In this document: positions 36,952 through 47,454 of the stretch, in pieces
Layout: every line of letters starts with the position of its first letter
How positions within the stretch are numbered: position 1 is the stretch's first letter
Source of the DNA: Solea solea
Taxonomy: Eukaryota > Chordata > Actinopteri > Pleuronectiformes > Soleidae
DNA length: 64,000 nt
NCBI RefSeq assembly: GCF_958295425.1
Contig: NC_081135.1
Location: forward strand, 20,530,180-20,594,179
Direction of reading: 5' to 3'
Position numbers and translations under genes: made by a program
Notes under the pieces: generated by a model
What the model was told of the DNA's origin: nothing
Seen by the model: only the letters and a program-made list of their open reading frames with translations
Databases searched by the model: none

Positions 36952-39747
36952 GCCTACTTTAGTAATAGTTTAATTGAAGAAGAATTCACAGTGACTGTGT
37001 GTCTGTTCCTGTAGTTTGGACTTTGAGGAGTGTGCCCACAAGCTGATTAAGATGGACTTTCCTGATAGCCAAACGGTGAGAATAAGCACACACACAAAAA
37101 CACACACTTGGCTGACATGAAAGGCTGCTTCAGCGACACAACACACATTAATCATGGCAAATGTGAATTTATTTCCCCTTCAGAGGACTGAGTTTGTTTT
37201 CATTCGCTTTCTTGACTGACGGTAAATCCAAAGGCTCAGTCTTTCATGATTTCCAGATTATGAAAACATTATGCTAATAGAATGATGGTGTTCCTTAATC
37301 TAGAAAAATAGGGCAATGGTCATTTAATATGAAGTCATCAATACTAGAAGTTCTGCAAATGGATATGAAAAATTTCAGATAGTGTATTAAACCATTTTAT
37401 TCTTTATATGTTCTTTGCATTGATGTTTTCTTATTAATATAAACATTTTAATCTTTAAAAATGCATATCTATTCTTCACACTTCCATAGATGATTATTAT
37501 AACACAACAACATTACATTATCTGTTTAATTTTGTATTTTTTTTATGTCCCGATGTTATTCAAGCTCATTGCTGACCAGGAGGTGGCACTGTTACCCCAG
37601 ATTTTTCTGTGTCTGTGCATTTGTGTGGTGTTAAAGTCAAGTTGTGTAATGGTAACAATTTTTTTTTCAAGGCTCTGACAGTTGCAGTTAAATATGGTTT
37701 GGTGGGGTGGGGGCAAACACTATGTGACAGAAATGCTTTTTGCATCTTTATGAGGACCTCTAGTTTATGTGTTTGCATTTCTCTTTGTCAATACACCCAG
37801 CGTATTGTTTCAGGCTTATGTCTGATAAAATGAAAATTGTCACCGTCAGATGTGATCAGTTCAAACTGGAGTGGGTTATGACAGGACCTGGTACAGATTA
37901 GTTAAAACCTCACACTTCCTCAGAGATAACAGTCCTCATATATTTAAGTGTAGCCTTTTTATATCTGCGCTTCTGGTTTTATATCTGTGTGGTGGTTTTG
38001 TGTCTTGTGTCTTTCGATCTCTATGGTTTTTAAACTAAAAACTAGAAAGCATCAGTTTCTACATAGAGGGACTCCTGGCTTTGTGCCTGGTTAGTCTCTT
38101 TAGATATGGCCGTCGTTATTATAATTTTATCCCCACTTCTACGTTTACTGATGCTGCTCATTGCTCCTGAACTTAATTGGTATGACTATCAGTTGTATTT
38201 CTAAGAGAAAGGATGAACAAAGGAAATATGCAGGCCTTTTTCACAGACCGCGTTTTTGTTGTGTGATTATTATACATGGAGAAGAGGAAGTGCGCCTTCA
38301 AATCTCAAACCTGATTAGGAAAAAGCAAATCATGTATATGTCCAGTTGTAATCAACCTGGCTTAGGCACTCTGTTTGTTTCCCATTTCCTACTCTCTTCA
38401 TAGAAAAAGACAAACAGCAAGTGAATCATTGTGAAGTCTAGGCTGGTACATTTTTTAACTGATGAGGAGTTTACGCTTTGCCAGCTTAAATAATGAAAGT
38501 TGTAAAGTTCATAGATGGTAGGAAGACACAGAATGTCTTGACACGATGCCAACTCGCCGTCAGTTAAGTTTTTTTCCGTGTTTTTGTCTGTGACCCAAAA
38601 GGTTGACTGGAAAATGGCTAATACTAGTAATACTAGTTGTCCAATTAAATGGTGTGGTCTGTTCTCAGCTGTGCATGGAGACATATTGTTTGTCACAGCT
38701 GATAGTTGCCACTGTAGTTGCCTATTAGTGTGATAACTTCCATTTTCTGATCTCCCAAACTTTTTCCATATTTCACTGTATTTAAATTAAGAAACCACAA
38801 ATGAATTCAGCATTTTTAAAAATTAAACAGCAACTTAGATTGTTCTAGTTGGACATTTACCAGCAATGTTACACTTCTCATGACTGTGTGGGCCAAACAA
38901 CTGATGTAGGCCTTGTCCCCCAGAACCTTCATGTGACTGCACAGTAAACATAGACATCAGTCCAAACACATGTAGCCTTTGGTGACACCTGTCCTCCACT
39001 TATCACTCTGTACCTGAACTTAAACTCTCTGTGAACTGCTGATGTATGAAAACAATCGCAACATGGAGACTCTCCGCGTGTGTTTGTGTGTGAGAGAGGT
39101 CAGATCTAATGACCTTCTCAGCCAGTGTTTCATCCGCATCAGGAATGAATCACTCAACACAACAGCTGGAATGTGCTCAAACACACATAAACACACTTTG
39201 AGGATGTTTATCCTTAGATATATTTTTCTTAGAACCTCGGCCTCAAACATACTGAACTGACTGAGGTGTTTGAAGTAAAAACATGCTTTCTTTGAATCAC
39301 ACAAAATTCATAACTGACCAGCCTTTTCTATTATATTATAGGAGTTGAGATAAAGTCCTTTACAATTGGAAAAGTTTGAGACAATACAAAAAAGGCAAAA
39401 TACAAATATCACATTTTATGTGATATTTTATGTCACAGTGACATAAAATCAGACGGCATCAGGATTAAAGGCAGCAAGATTGATTGAATGTGGTTAAGAA
39501 CTAATGTTTATCATGGACGATGTATAGGCAGACATGTGACTGATATGATATGAATGTTGGATGTGTCGTCACATATTCATTAAGCTTTGATGTGTAAATG
39601 TTTTGTTTAGATGTCTGTGATCCCCTGTATTACCGACACATGTGTTTTTTGGTTGTGTGAGCAGAAGGAGCTGTGTAACATGATCCTGGACTGCTGCGCT
39701 CAACAGAGGACCTATGAGAAGTTCTTTGGTCTTCTGGCCGGGGTGAG

Positions 39748-39779
<32 letters not shown>

Positions 39780-42510
39780 TCTTTAAAAACCTAGTGAGTT
39801 AAGGGGCTTACTGTAAGGGATTGGTTTGCCCAAATGATTAAGAAAACATGATAACACTCTAATTTAAAAGACAAGTCATAAACACAACTATATACCGTTT
39901 TTCTTTTGTCCACTGAGAGTGAAATGAGGGGAGTGAGTGAAATGGTAAAAAAAGCCTGCTGCTAACTGTCACTGTCAATAATATTTCCTTATTGAAACAG
40001 AGCTTGCCAGAGTCGATACAGTTTATCACAATATTATTCTATCAGCGCTTTCTTAAACCCTTGGGGGCAACACTATTTTTCTGTGTCTTTATGCACTCCA
40101 TAAATCTGATCAAATGGTTTTATTTACTTACTTACTTATTTAGTTAGTTAGTTAGTTAGTTAGTTAGTCATTTGAACTATTCCACTAAGTATTTGTGCCA
40201 AAATCTGGTGTTAAATCTTTGTGGGGACATTTTGTCTCGGCCCCACAACTTTAAAATAGTTTTTCAGGGTTAAGACCTGGTTTTAGGTTTAGAATTGGGT
40301 TTAGGTTACAGTAAGGTGTTAGGGAATGCATTACTTCTATGAGGAATTCTCACTAGGATATAAAAACAAATTTGTGTGTGTGCATGCAGAGGTTCTGTCT
40401 GCTGAAGAAGGAGTACATGGAGAGTTTTGAGGGGATTTTCATGGAGCAGTACGAAACAATTCACCGACTGGAGACCAACAAACTGAGGAACGTGGCCCGA
40501 CTGTTTGCTCACCTGCTCTACACAGACTCTGTTCCCTGGAGTGTAAGGACGGACACACTCTCAATCTACTCCCAACAGTGTTAACAATCATGTCCTCTCA
40601 TAGTCACCTTATCTCTACCTTTGTCTGCTGTGTCCTGTGACTGTCCACCAGGTGTTGGAGTGTATCAGGATGAGCGAGGAAACCACAACATCGTCCAGCA
40701 GAATCTTTGTGAAGATCCTTTTCCAGGAGCTTTGTGCCTACATGGGCCTCCCCAGACTCAACCAGAGGCTCAAAGACCAGTATGAACAGACACACGATGA
40801 CATGATGATGATTGAACTGAAGAATAAAATGCAACATACAAACAACGCAAGCTTAAATGAAAGTGTAACTCCTTTGTGTGTGTGTTCAGGACACTGCAGC
40901 CGTTCTTTGAAGGTCTGTTTCCTCGTGATAATCCCAGAAACACACGCTTTGCCATCAACTTCTTCACCTCCATCGGACTGGGAGGGCTGACGTAAGTGAC
41001 ACTTACAAATGGTCATAAGCCAGTGGACAAACAAAAGAGCATAATGTCTGTTTGGCTAGTGTAATATTTCCCTCATTTAACATTTGGAACCCAGAAGTAT
41101 AGATAAACAAACCAGCTATCAGTCTTAAGAAGCACGTTAAGTTGCTAAAAAAGAAAGTCTGATTGTTTTAATCCTGTTGTTTCATTTAAATAAAAATGAA
41201 TTGCATGGTTGCCTATGTGTTGTCTCACTGTGTAAATGTAAACATAGTCCACACAATTTTTTCACTCTCGTAGTGACGAGCTGAGGGAACATTTGAAGAA
41301 TGCTCCAAAGATGATCATGACGCAGAACCAGGAAGTGGAATCCTCTGACTCCTCGTCGTCGTCGTCTTCATCCTCCTCATCTGATTCCTCGTCCTCGGAC
41401 TCCTCCAGTGAGTCAGACTCTTCGGACTCTGACTCTTCCTCCAGCAGCAGCAGCAGCTCAGGTACGTCCATATTTCCTTTTGATATTTGTCTTGGGGAAA
41501 TAAAGGCCCTGACGTGAGTAGACCAGATGAAAAATAGAGTAGCATGTAGAGAAATGTAGACCAGACCAAATGTCCAAGCTGGTATTGAAATAAATAAAAA
41601 CAAAATCTGTTTAAATAGAAATGGGCAGAATAGTGTGAAGGTAAAGATAAGTAATTGTTCCTTTTGTTCTCCAGACTCGGATGCCAAACACAGGAAGAAG
41701 AAGAGGAGAAAAGGAGAAGAGAAAAGAAGTGTGGAGATGAAGAAGACCAAGAAGAAGAAGCAGGAGAAGGACAAGAAGAAAAAGGGCAAGGCCAATGACA
41801 AGAAGCAAAGCAAACACAAGAACAACAAAGACGAGGAAGACGACGTTGAGAAGCGGGCGAGGAAGCACGGGAAGAGCCGTGCACATGAGGAGCGTGAGCA
41901 TGCACATGAGGCACAGGAGCGTGGACGTGCACATGAGATACAGGAGCGTGCACGTGAGGCTGATGACCACGAGCGTGCACGTGTGCCGCGTGAGCGTGCA
42001 CGTGAGGCCGATGACCACGAGCGTGCACGTGTGCCACGTGAGCGTGCGCGTGAGGCCGGTGACCACGAGCGTGCGCGTGAGGCCGATGACCACGAGCGTG
42101 CACGTGTGCCGCGTGAGCGTGCACATGAGGCCGATGACCACGAGCGTGCACGTGTGCCGCGTGAGCGTGCACGTGAGGCCGATGACCACGAGCGTGCACG
42201 TGTGCCGCGTGAGCGTTCACGTGAGGCCGATGACCACGAGCGTTCACGTGAGGGAACCCACCGTAGCAGACGAGACAAAAGAGCCGCCGACGACGAGGAG
42301 CCGCCAAGAGAGGTCGAGAGGAGACAAAAAACAGACGTTCAAAGCAGGCAAAGAGACGGAGAGAGGGAGAAAGAGCTAGACAGAGGGAGGGACAGAGAGC
42401 GAGAACGAGCGAGGGAAAGAGAATATGATGAGAAGAAAGATGGGGACAGAGAGAGGAATAAAGAGAACACCGACAGGAACAGGGAAAGACACGAGAGGAG
42501 GAGGAAATAA
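31174..42510 (+). CDS. cwc22: CWC22 spliceosome-associated protein, complete (19 coding exons)
   Basis: CWC22 (nucampholin) is a spliceosomal protein that carries eIF4A3 to pre-mRNA, starting exon-junction-complex assembly and helping catalysis. Nineteen exons with GT-AG borders join to 1125 codons plus stop, with the total length divisible by three. Residues about 89-213 are an RS-rich repeat domain. About 270-298 hold the conserved [23 protein letters not shown]4G spans about 300-490 ([20 protein letters not shown] onward). An acidic linker is at about 552-590, and MA3 at about 592-708 ([20 protein letters not shown] onward). The following conserved block ends GLGGLTDELREHL. Then come a poly-Ser/Asp tract and a long basic Glu/Arg tail with 16-residue repeats. 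The human protein is about 908 residues; the extra length lies in the RS and tail repeats. Two in-frame ATGs (31174, 31192) share the first coding exon; I chose the first because the exon appears to start at 31152. Confidence 0.97.
31514..31707 (+). CDS. cwc22: cwc22 exon 3
   Basis: A 194-bp exon (acceptor ttggcttcag, donor gtaagt) with Ser-rich and acidic runs, ending [12 protein letters not shown]. That end matches the first residues of human CWC22 (MKSSVAQIK), so this fish protein is extended at the N terminus relative to the human start. Confidence 0.92.
32052..32425 (+). CDS. cwc22: cwc22 exon 4, RS-repeat domain
   Basis: A 374-bp exon after a long T-rich tract (acceptor tttttttcag, donor gtagac). 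Almost every codon is Arg, Ser, Lys, Asp, Glu or Gly. At about 32254-32370 it contains 24-bp repeats encoding GRDRSRSR. Such RS domains are typical of splicing factors and are probably phosphorylated. The repeat also gives a spurious antisense open frame. Confidence 0.93.
32942..33196 (+). CDS. cwc22: cwc22 exon 5
   Basis: A 255-bp exon (acceptor gatctgcacag, donor gtgagt). Arg/Asp-rich first half, then [20 protein letters not shown] and [14 protein letters not shown], the conserved segment just before MIF4G. Confidence 0.97.
33337..33465 (+). CDS. cwc22: cwc22 exon 6, MIF4G start
   Basis: A 129-bp exon (acceptor ctcctgtgtag, donor gtaact) encoding [20 protein letters not shown], then [20 protein letters not shown]. 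This is the first helical repeat of the eIF4A3-binding MIF4G domain. Confidence 0.98.
33891..34059 (+). CDS. cwc22: cwc22 exon 7, MIF4G
   Basis: A 169-bp exon (acceptor gtgtctgttag, donor gtactt) encoding [20 protein letters not shown] and [20 protein letters not shown]. Near-identical to other vertebrate CWC22 proteins. Confidence 0.98.
34691..34744 (+). CDS. cwc22: cwc22 exon 8, MIF4G
   Basis: A 54-bp exon (acceptor ttgttttccag, donor gtatgt) encoding [18 protein letters not shown]. Phase 0 on both sides. Confidence 0.97.
34865..35000 (+). CDS. cwc22: cwc22 exon 9, MIF4G
   Basis: A 136-bp exon (acceptor catccttag, donor gtaaac) encoding [20 protein letters not shown] and [20 protein letters not shown], ending PRGIN. 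Confidence 0.98.
35420..35626 (+). CDS. cwc22: cwc22 exon 10, end of MIF4G
   Basis: A 207-bp exon (acceptor ttcttttcag, donor gtaaga) encoding [40 protein letters not shown] and [16 protein letters not shown]. The codon split to the next exon is AAT (Asn). Confidence 0.98.
35726..35788 (+). CDS. cwc22: cwc22 exon 11
   Basis: A 63-bp exon (acceptor tttattcag, donor gttaga) encoding [20 protein letters not shown]. The donor GTTAGA is weaker than the others in this gene. Confidence 0.96.
35881..35976 (+). CDS. cwc22: cwc22 exon 12, acidic linker
   Basis: A 96-bp exon (acceptor cttcctcatag, donor gtgaga) encoding [20 protein letters not shown] and more acidic residues. This is the Asp/Glu linker between MIF4G and MA3. 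Confidence 0.95.
36716..36797 (+). CDS. cwc22: cwc22 exon 13, MA3 start
   Basis: An 82-bp exon (acceptor gtttccctcag, donor gtattt) encoding [20 protein letters not shown] and IYLAIQS. Confidence 0.98.
37015..37075 (+). CDS. cwc22: cwc22 exon 14, MA3
   Basis: A 61-bp exon (acceptor gttcctgtag, donor gtgaga) encoding [20 protein letters not shown] and T. Confidence 0.98.
37076..39664. other. Largest coding-region intron of cwc22 (2.6 kb)
   Basis: No exon or recognised transposable element was seen. A perfect 12-bp inverted repeat with a one-base spacer lies at 39425-39449. Confidence 0.6.
39665..39742 (+). CDS. cwc22: cwc22 exon 15, MA3
   Basis: A 78-bp exon (acceptor gtgtgagcag, donor gtgaga) encoding [20 protein letters not shown] and FGLLAG. 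A (CA)n run starts six bases after the donor. Confidence 0.98.
40140..40168. repeat. (TTAG)n microsatellite
   Basis: About seven TTAG units inside a cwc22 intron, preceded by TTAC repeats. Confidence 0.9.
40203..40365. repeat. TG-associated dispersed repeat (GGACATT/TTAGGGTT type)
   Basis: Phrases tgtggggacattttgtc, ggccccacaac, ttttcagggttaagacctgg and ttaggtttagaattgggttt are typical of a common teleost repeat that sits beside TG/CA microsatellites. It ends just before the TG-rich acceptor of cwc22 exon 16. Confidence 0.5.
40390..40542 (+). CDS. cwc22: cwc22 exon 16, end of MA3
   Basis: A 153-bp exon (acceptor gtgcatgcag, donor gtaagg) encoding [20 protein letters not shown] and [20 protein letters not shown], ending [10 protein letters not shown]. 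Confidence 0.98.
40652..40779 (+). CDS. cwc22: cwc22 exon 17
   Basis: A 128-bp exon (acceptor ctgtccaccag, donor gtatga) encoding [20 protein letters not shown] and [20 protein letters not shown]. Confidence 0.98.
40890..40991 (+). CDS. cwc22: cwc22 exon 18
   Basis: A 102-bp exon (acceptor gtgtgttcag, donor gtaagt) encoding [20 protein letters not shown] and [13 protein letters not shown]. Confidence 0.98.
41274..41461 (+). CDS. cwc22: cwc22 exon 19, poly-Ser tract
   Basis: A 188-bp exon (acceptor cactctcgtag, donor gtacgt) encoding [20 protein letters not shown] and then a Ser/Asp/Glu tract of about 38 residues that is probably phosphorylated by CK2-like kinases. Confidence 0.97.
41675..42510 (+). 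CDS. cwc22: cwc22 last coding exon, Lys/Arg/Glu tail with repeats
   Basis: An 836-bp coding segment (acceptor tgttctccag) with stop TAA at 42508-42510. It encodes a Lys-rich start ([15 protein letters not shown]), a 48-bp tandem repeat at 41948-42251, and an Arg/Glu/Asp-rich end. The composition leaves long open frames on both strands (up to 400 codons antisense); these are shadows of the real frame. Confidence 0.95.
41948..42251 (+). repeat. cwc22: 48-bp coding minisatellite in cwc22
   Basis: Tandem 48-bp units encode the 16-residue [17 protein letters not shown] count five full units, one shortened nine-residue unit (third position, with Gly for Asp) and a partial last unit in which Ala is replaced by Ser. 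Most units keep one or two CACGTG hexamers. The 48-bp length keeps the frame, so copy number can vary without breaking the protein. Confidence 0.93.
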
Positions 42511-42699
42511 AACTCATCTCTCCATCTTGAAGAAGCAGTGATGGACAGATGTCTGACGAAAAGTCAATCTTTTCCTTCTGTCACACCCTCCCTGACCCCA
42601 TCATGTCGCTCTGCTGTTTGGGACCCATTCATTTCTTTCCTTCTTTCTGTCTATATTTTGTATTCCTAATTGTTTTGTTGATGAAATAAGAAAAAAAAA

Positions 42700-42705
42700 A
42701 TTAAA
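42700..42705 (+). terminator. cwc22: cwc22 poly(A) signal ATTAAA
   Basis: ATTAAA follows a run of A about 190 bases after the stop codon, with a T-rich stretch just downstream. It predicts cleavage near 42715-42725. Confidence 0.7.
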
Positions 42706-43332
42706 GTTGATTTAGATGTTTTTTAATTTGTGTTTTGAATGTTTCCAGCTCTTCATCATTCATCTAATTAACAAAAGGATTAGTGATAAAATGAGAAGAT
42801 CGATACACTTGATATGAAATTTGGAGCCAGCAGAGGGTTTGCTTAGTTTATCTTAAAGTTGGGAAAGAGGAAAGGGCTCAGCTTTATAATTAGCAAGATA
42901 TGTACAAGAAGCCTATTGAAAGATGTTAATCTGTCATTTTAAAGGGATTTATGTGCCTTTGTGTTTGTTTGTTGGTTGCTGTGAATTCATGAGGTTTTCG
43001 CACTCAGCCAAGAAACAGATTATAGATTAATTGTGTAATTACCCCTGAACCAAGGCTTTCGCTAAGCTAACTACTGTCAATAGATTTAGGTTCATATTCA
43101 CTATCTGGACGTATTCATGATATTTAACATTGCATTATAGTTCCAGCAAATCCCCAGGGTGGATGTTAGTCCCCACAAAGTCTCTTTTACCAAGAAGACA
43201 CTGATTCACATCTGGTTAGGCCGTCATCGATCATTGGAGGCAATAAGGTCAGCATCTGTTCTTCTACACAATACCCAGTTCAGTTTGTTAGTTGCAGCGA
43301 TTATGCAGATCTTTGTCTAATCTCCGTTCAGT

Positions 43333-43500
43333 CCAGAGCTTTATTGTCCCTCAAGGGGAAATTCATCTTACAGTTAGTGGTATAAAAAAAAGCAATACAA
43401 AAATCAATTAAAGAAACACATTTAACCTAATAAACAAAGTTACAGCACAGCAGAAAATAGTAAACACACTGCCATCAAGAATAGTGCAGAATAATAACAT
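43333..43500 (-). mobile_element. LINE 3'-UTR fragment
   Basis: The phrases ctttattgtccctcaagggg, aaattcatc and aaaagcaatacaaaaatc resemble the 3' UTR of the LINEs at 26.4 kb (ctttattcatccccaagggg, aaattg, agcaatacaa). No coding part remains. Confidence 0.55.
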
Positions 43501-45714
43501 TAATTGGCCAAGGAAAGTAGAATGAATTATTCCACATGTGCATGATCACAACTAGACAGAATCAACCAGGCTTTCTGCAAAACTTGTCTATCATATATTT
43601 ATGAAAGTGAGAGCTGCTTTACAACAATTATTTATTTATTTTGTCCTATTTTGCATTTTAGTTATGAGGTTGAGGTTATGCGACAAGTTTCTGTCATTCA
43701 CTGCCCCCAAGAATGTATTGGACCCAACCATCTCCACAGTGCCCTTGATTATGGCTGGAAGAGGTGGCTGTGGATATTTCCTTAAAAACATCCAAAAGTC
43801 CAATCACCCATGGTCCTATAACAGCTCCCAGTGTGACTACATTACACTGACTACAGCAAACATGCAGTTCAAACCAGAACACTGTTCTGACACAGACTGT
43901 TGCTTTCTTGATAGATGGCTGCGTCTTTTGAGGTCCACTGCTGCAGCATATCACTGTCAATGTCGGGCTAACACGACGTCTTCGACCCTATATGTGTGCA
44001 GTGTAAGTATCAAACCACAAAGAGTTTTACACAAGACAATTACACGAAAGCCAAAAAAATAAAAGGTCATTTTTGGAGAGAAATAGAAGCATAAAATGAA
44101 ACAGTAAATGTCCTTTTGTCAAAACTGGCAGGAGTGTTGTTGTGAAGAACCTGAATTTATATTTTGGTGAAATATGATTCATTCAAACTTGATCTCTGCC
44201 TCCACCATGTCTACTTGCATCTGTGGCTTATGTCACTCCCTCTCATGAGCACTCCAGTGAAATGTTACAACTCATACTTATGATATCACTGCTGCAGCTT
44301 AGATATTTAGTTATTTAAAACCATAAAACTGTTCCTCTGTTGTGTACAGATTCAAATGAAAATATTTGACATCTATTGCATGTTTTACCCACACATCCTG
44401 ACTTTTCAAGCACTTTGCACAGATGGAAGCAGCTGTTTCAAATATTCAAACACGCATGGTGACATCATTCTGCCGTGTAAATGACAAGCTCTGTCGACGC
44501 ACACAGAGAATTTACTGCTACTGTTAATCCACTGAAATCCATCCTGTTTCATCTCAATAACATGACGTGACTTAAGGAACAATAACAAAAGTGGAAGCAA
44601 CAATACACTGAAAATCTTCTCTATTCAACAGTATGTTGTGTTTAAGTTGAAATGATTTGGACGTTGTGAACATCCCAATTTATAAATGGCAATTCATTCA
44701 TTTATTATTAGTAATTAAATCATTTAGATCGGCTATTACAACAACCTTGGGCTGCAGCTTGTGAAAAATCCACTTCACAAAACAATATTGAAATTTGTGA
44801 AGTTTCGTAACTTTGGCTGAAAAACGAAAGGTTTGTTTCCATAAATTCTTTTGTATGTTTCTGTATCTTTGTTTACTGTAAACACCTCCCCTCGCGGTGT
44901 TGGCTCAGAATATGCTGATGTCAACAGTGCAGTGACTTTCATCTCTCCAACAGGAGCAACAGTGTCTGAACTTTGCCGTCACACCTGGCTGCTTTCTCCA
45001 CGCGACCCTGTGATCAGTGATATTTAAGTGAACTAAATGTCTCTTCTCCTCCATTATCACCTCACTGTTTCACGACACATCAAACATCTGTGCCGCGACT
45101 GACATGAAACAAAAGAGTTTTGTGCGCATTCGCCCATAATTCATGAACCAGTGATTCTGTGACTGCAGTGCTGTTTACACCACCTTCACAAAAATATATT
45201 GTGAATTCTTCACAGTCTAAAATCCCTCCTTTAAAAATGTAATTGGCTTATTTGTATATGGGACACATTTTCAGCTCCTGCTCTTCCTAATTACAGCCTC
45301 CTGTAGTTTCCTCTGCCTAAATGACCTGCACTGAAGTGTAAAAATGACTAAACACTGTTTTACAGACGGTTCAGTGCTGGTGTCTGTTTCCTGGTTGACA
45401 GAACCTGAACCCAGCCTGATCCAAACTCGGACCCCAGCCAGCGAGGATGCAGTGGGAAACATCTGGACATAGACTCAGCTTTTAACACAACACTGGAGTA
45501 TTATGACTCTGTGTGGTGACCCCACTGGTACAAATGAGTCTACCGCGTTAATTACTGAAGCTTAGAGGAGATGGTGCATTTGGACAGACACAGACTCTCA
45601 CCGGTTTTAATGACCCTGACTATAGCTTTAAATCCAAACACTCACTCTGCGAATTAACTCTTTGTCTGGAGAGAGAACAATCTTTTATTTAATAATATCA
45701 CAATTATTAATCGC

Positions 45715-45795
45715 CATATGTCAGCTGAGATTGGCACAGCTCCCCCCACGACCCTCATGTGGAGGACAAAGTGGTAGAAGATGGATGGATGGATC
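45715..45795 (+). mobile_element. SINE 3'-tail fragment (same family as 60647)
   Basis: The phrases tatgtcagctgagattggca and atgtggaggacaaagtggta, then (ATGG)n, match the last 80 bases of the SINE at 60647-61032. Confidence 0.65.
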
Positions 45796-45989
45796 ACAGT
45801 TATTTATTAAATTGATTGTATCTATCAAGGTTCGTACGATACACAAATTCAGTGTATATCAATCAACACATTTCAAATGAACAACTACATTACTATAGTA
45901 TTTTTGTATTTTTTCAATGTCTATACATAATATCAGGTCTGTATTGGTGTTTCCTTCCTTACTTCCTCCTGAAAATGAAGCATTGCATC

Positions 45990-46017
45990 AAAATCTATCT
46001 ATCTATCTATCTATCTA

Positions 46018-46060
<43 letters not shown>
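45990..46060. repeat. Compound (TCTA)n(TCTG)n microsatellite
   Basis: About seven CTAT units run straight into about nine CTGT units and back to CTAT. Apparent proteins of repeating YLSI/CLSV are translations of this repeat. Confidence 0.95.
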
Positions 46061-46062
<2 letters not shown>

Positions 46063-47305
46063 ACATCTATACATACGTCTGTACAGCTATACACACATGC
46101 TGTTGTATCTTTGTACAACCTTGATGTGACGTTCAAGGTGAGAAGGGACAATGTGCCCACGTAAATGTGTGCGTGCGTGTGTGCGTGTGTGTTAGTGTGT
46201 AAGTGGGTCGCTGCAGTGCTGGTTTGCGATTGGCTGGATGTCCTGAGGAGCAAAGGAGTCAGATTGGTCTGCTGCGGCAGCAAATGGAGGAACAGACCCA
46301 CTGGGACCTGGGAGCTGCAAGGAACTCTGGGAAACGGCAGCAAGGCCAAGCAAGAGCATGTGGGTAACTGACAGTTGTTCAAACACAAATATTAGGTGAT
46401 AATGAACACACCGCGCAAACCTACACCATACACCAACATATTGGTTAAATAATATTTGTCGATGTATCATCTTGGACAAATTATTATTTACAGCTCAGTC
46501 ATTTGTTGAAACACTAGAACACCAGAAGAAAACAGTGCATTAGCTGATGGAGACTGTTTTCAGTTGCAGATGAATCCACATTTCATGCTGTGGATTTTAA
46601 TATAAACACATAAAATACACTCACCAGCCACATACACACAAGGCACACAAGACACCTACGTGTCAGAAATGACACCAACTGGTTGTCTCGACTGTGTGTC
46701 TTCATGTTGGCCTTTTTCAAATTTTAAGACAATACCTGAAGAAAGAAACCTGGACACTAGTCTGTGAGCTGAGCTCGGAGACACAGACACAGACGGGAGT
46801 GGCGTCTCCTTCAGAGCAGCAGTGTGAAATGCCTCAGCTCTTTGGCATGATTTCACCTTCTGCCCGTCTGTCTTCATAGCTGATTTAGTGCCTGTTTTGT
46901 CTGAGGTACAAACTGTTGTGTACGTCTCTCACAACAAAACAACCTCACGAGGATACAACATGAAAACAACATGAGTCGAAAGAACTGCAAAGAGACTTCA
47001 CCCCAAAAATACAGCAAAATGTAGCCATTGTTTTTGTGTCTTACAGGAGGAGTTGGTGTCTGTCAGAAAGACATGAGTCTAATCAGAGCTCCCTCCCATC
47101 ATCATCATCATCATCATCATCATCTTCATCATCATCATCACTGTTGACCAGAAGAACCCTCCTGAACCAGGTTATTATTGTTAACCAAAAGTGACGAACT
47201 TGGGTTCATATGAAGTGTATTTATTTTTTCTCTTCTCTTCTTTCTGCTCACAATGTGGGACATAAGTCTATGCAAGTTAAACATAACATTTGTTATGTAG
47301 TTCAT

Positions 47306-47454
47306 TGGGTTGAGTTGGTTCAGTGGTTAAGACCCTACCTTGTGTACGAAAGGCATCATGGTCGCAAGTTCGATTCCACCCCTGGCTAATTGTACTTGAT
47401 TCCATTGTAAGTCGCTTTGGATAAAAGCGTCTGCTAAATGACATGTAATGTAAT
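47306..47454 (+). mobile_element. Complete tRNA-headed SINE with UnaL2-type tail
   Basis: A-box-like tggttcagtggttaaga (47316-47332) and B box GTTCGATTCC (47368-47377) form the pol III head. The 3' part gtcgctttggataaaagcgt, ctgctaaatga with TGTAA/TGTAATG repeats is the conserved L2-type tail of many fish SINEs. GTTCAT at 47300-47305 and 47455-47460 is a likely target duplication. It is not a functional tRNA gene. Confidence 0.85.

Noticed and set aside
41262..42517. Long antisense open frames (up to 400 codons) opposite the last cwc22 exons
   Set aside because: They are shadows of the repetitive, stop-poor coding sequence of cwc22. They have only simple His/Ala/Arg/Ser composition and no conserved domain.
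43601..44062. A 153-codon plus-strand open frame with several Cys residues
   Set aside because: No recognisable domain, no splice or promoter context, and an antisense frame is open over the same stretch. Likely chance.
45990..46060. Possible CRISPR-like array of short repeats
   Set aside because: It is a tetranucleotide microsatellite with no spacers.
47316..47380. tRNA gene suggested by an A/B-box pair
   Set aside because: It is the head of a SINE with the L2-type tail (ataaaagcgtctgctaaatg).
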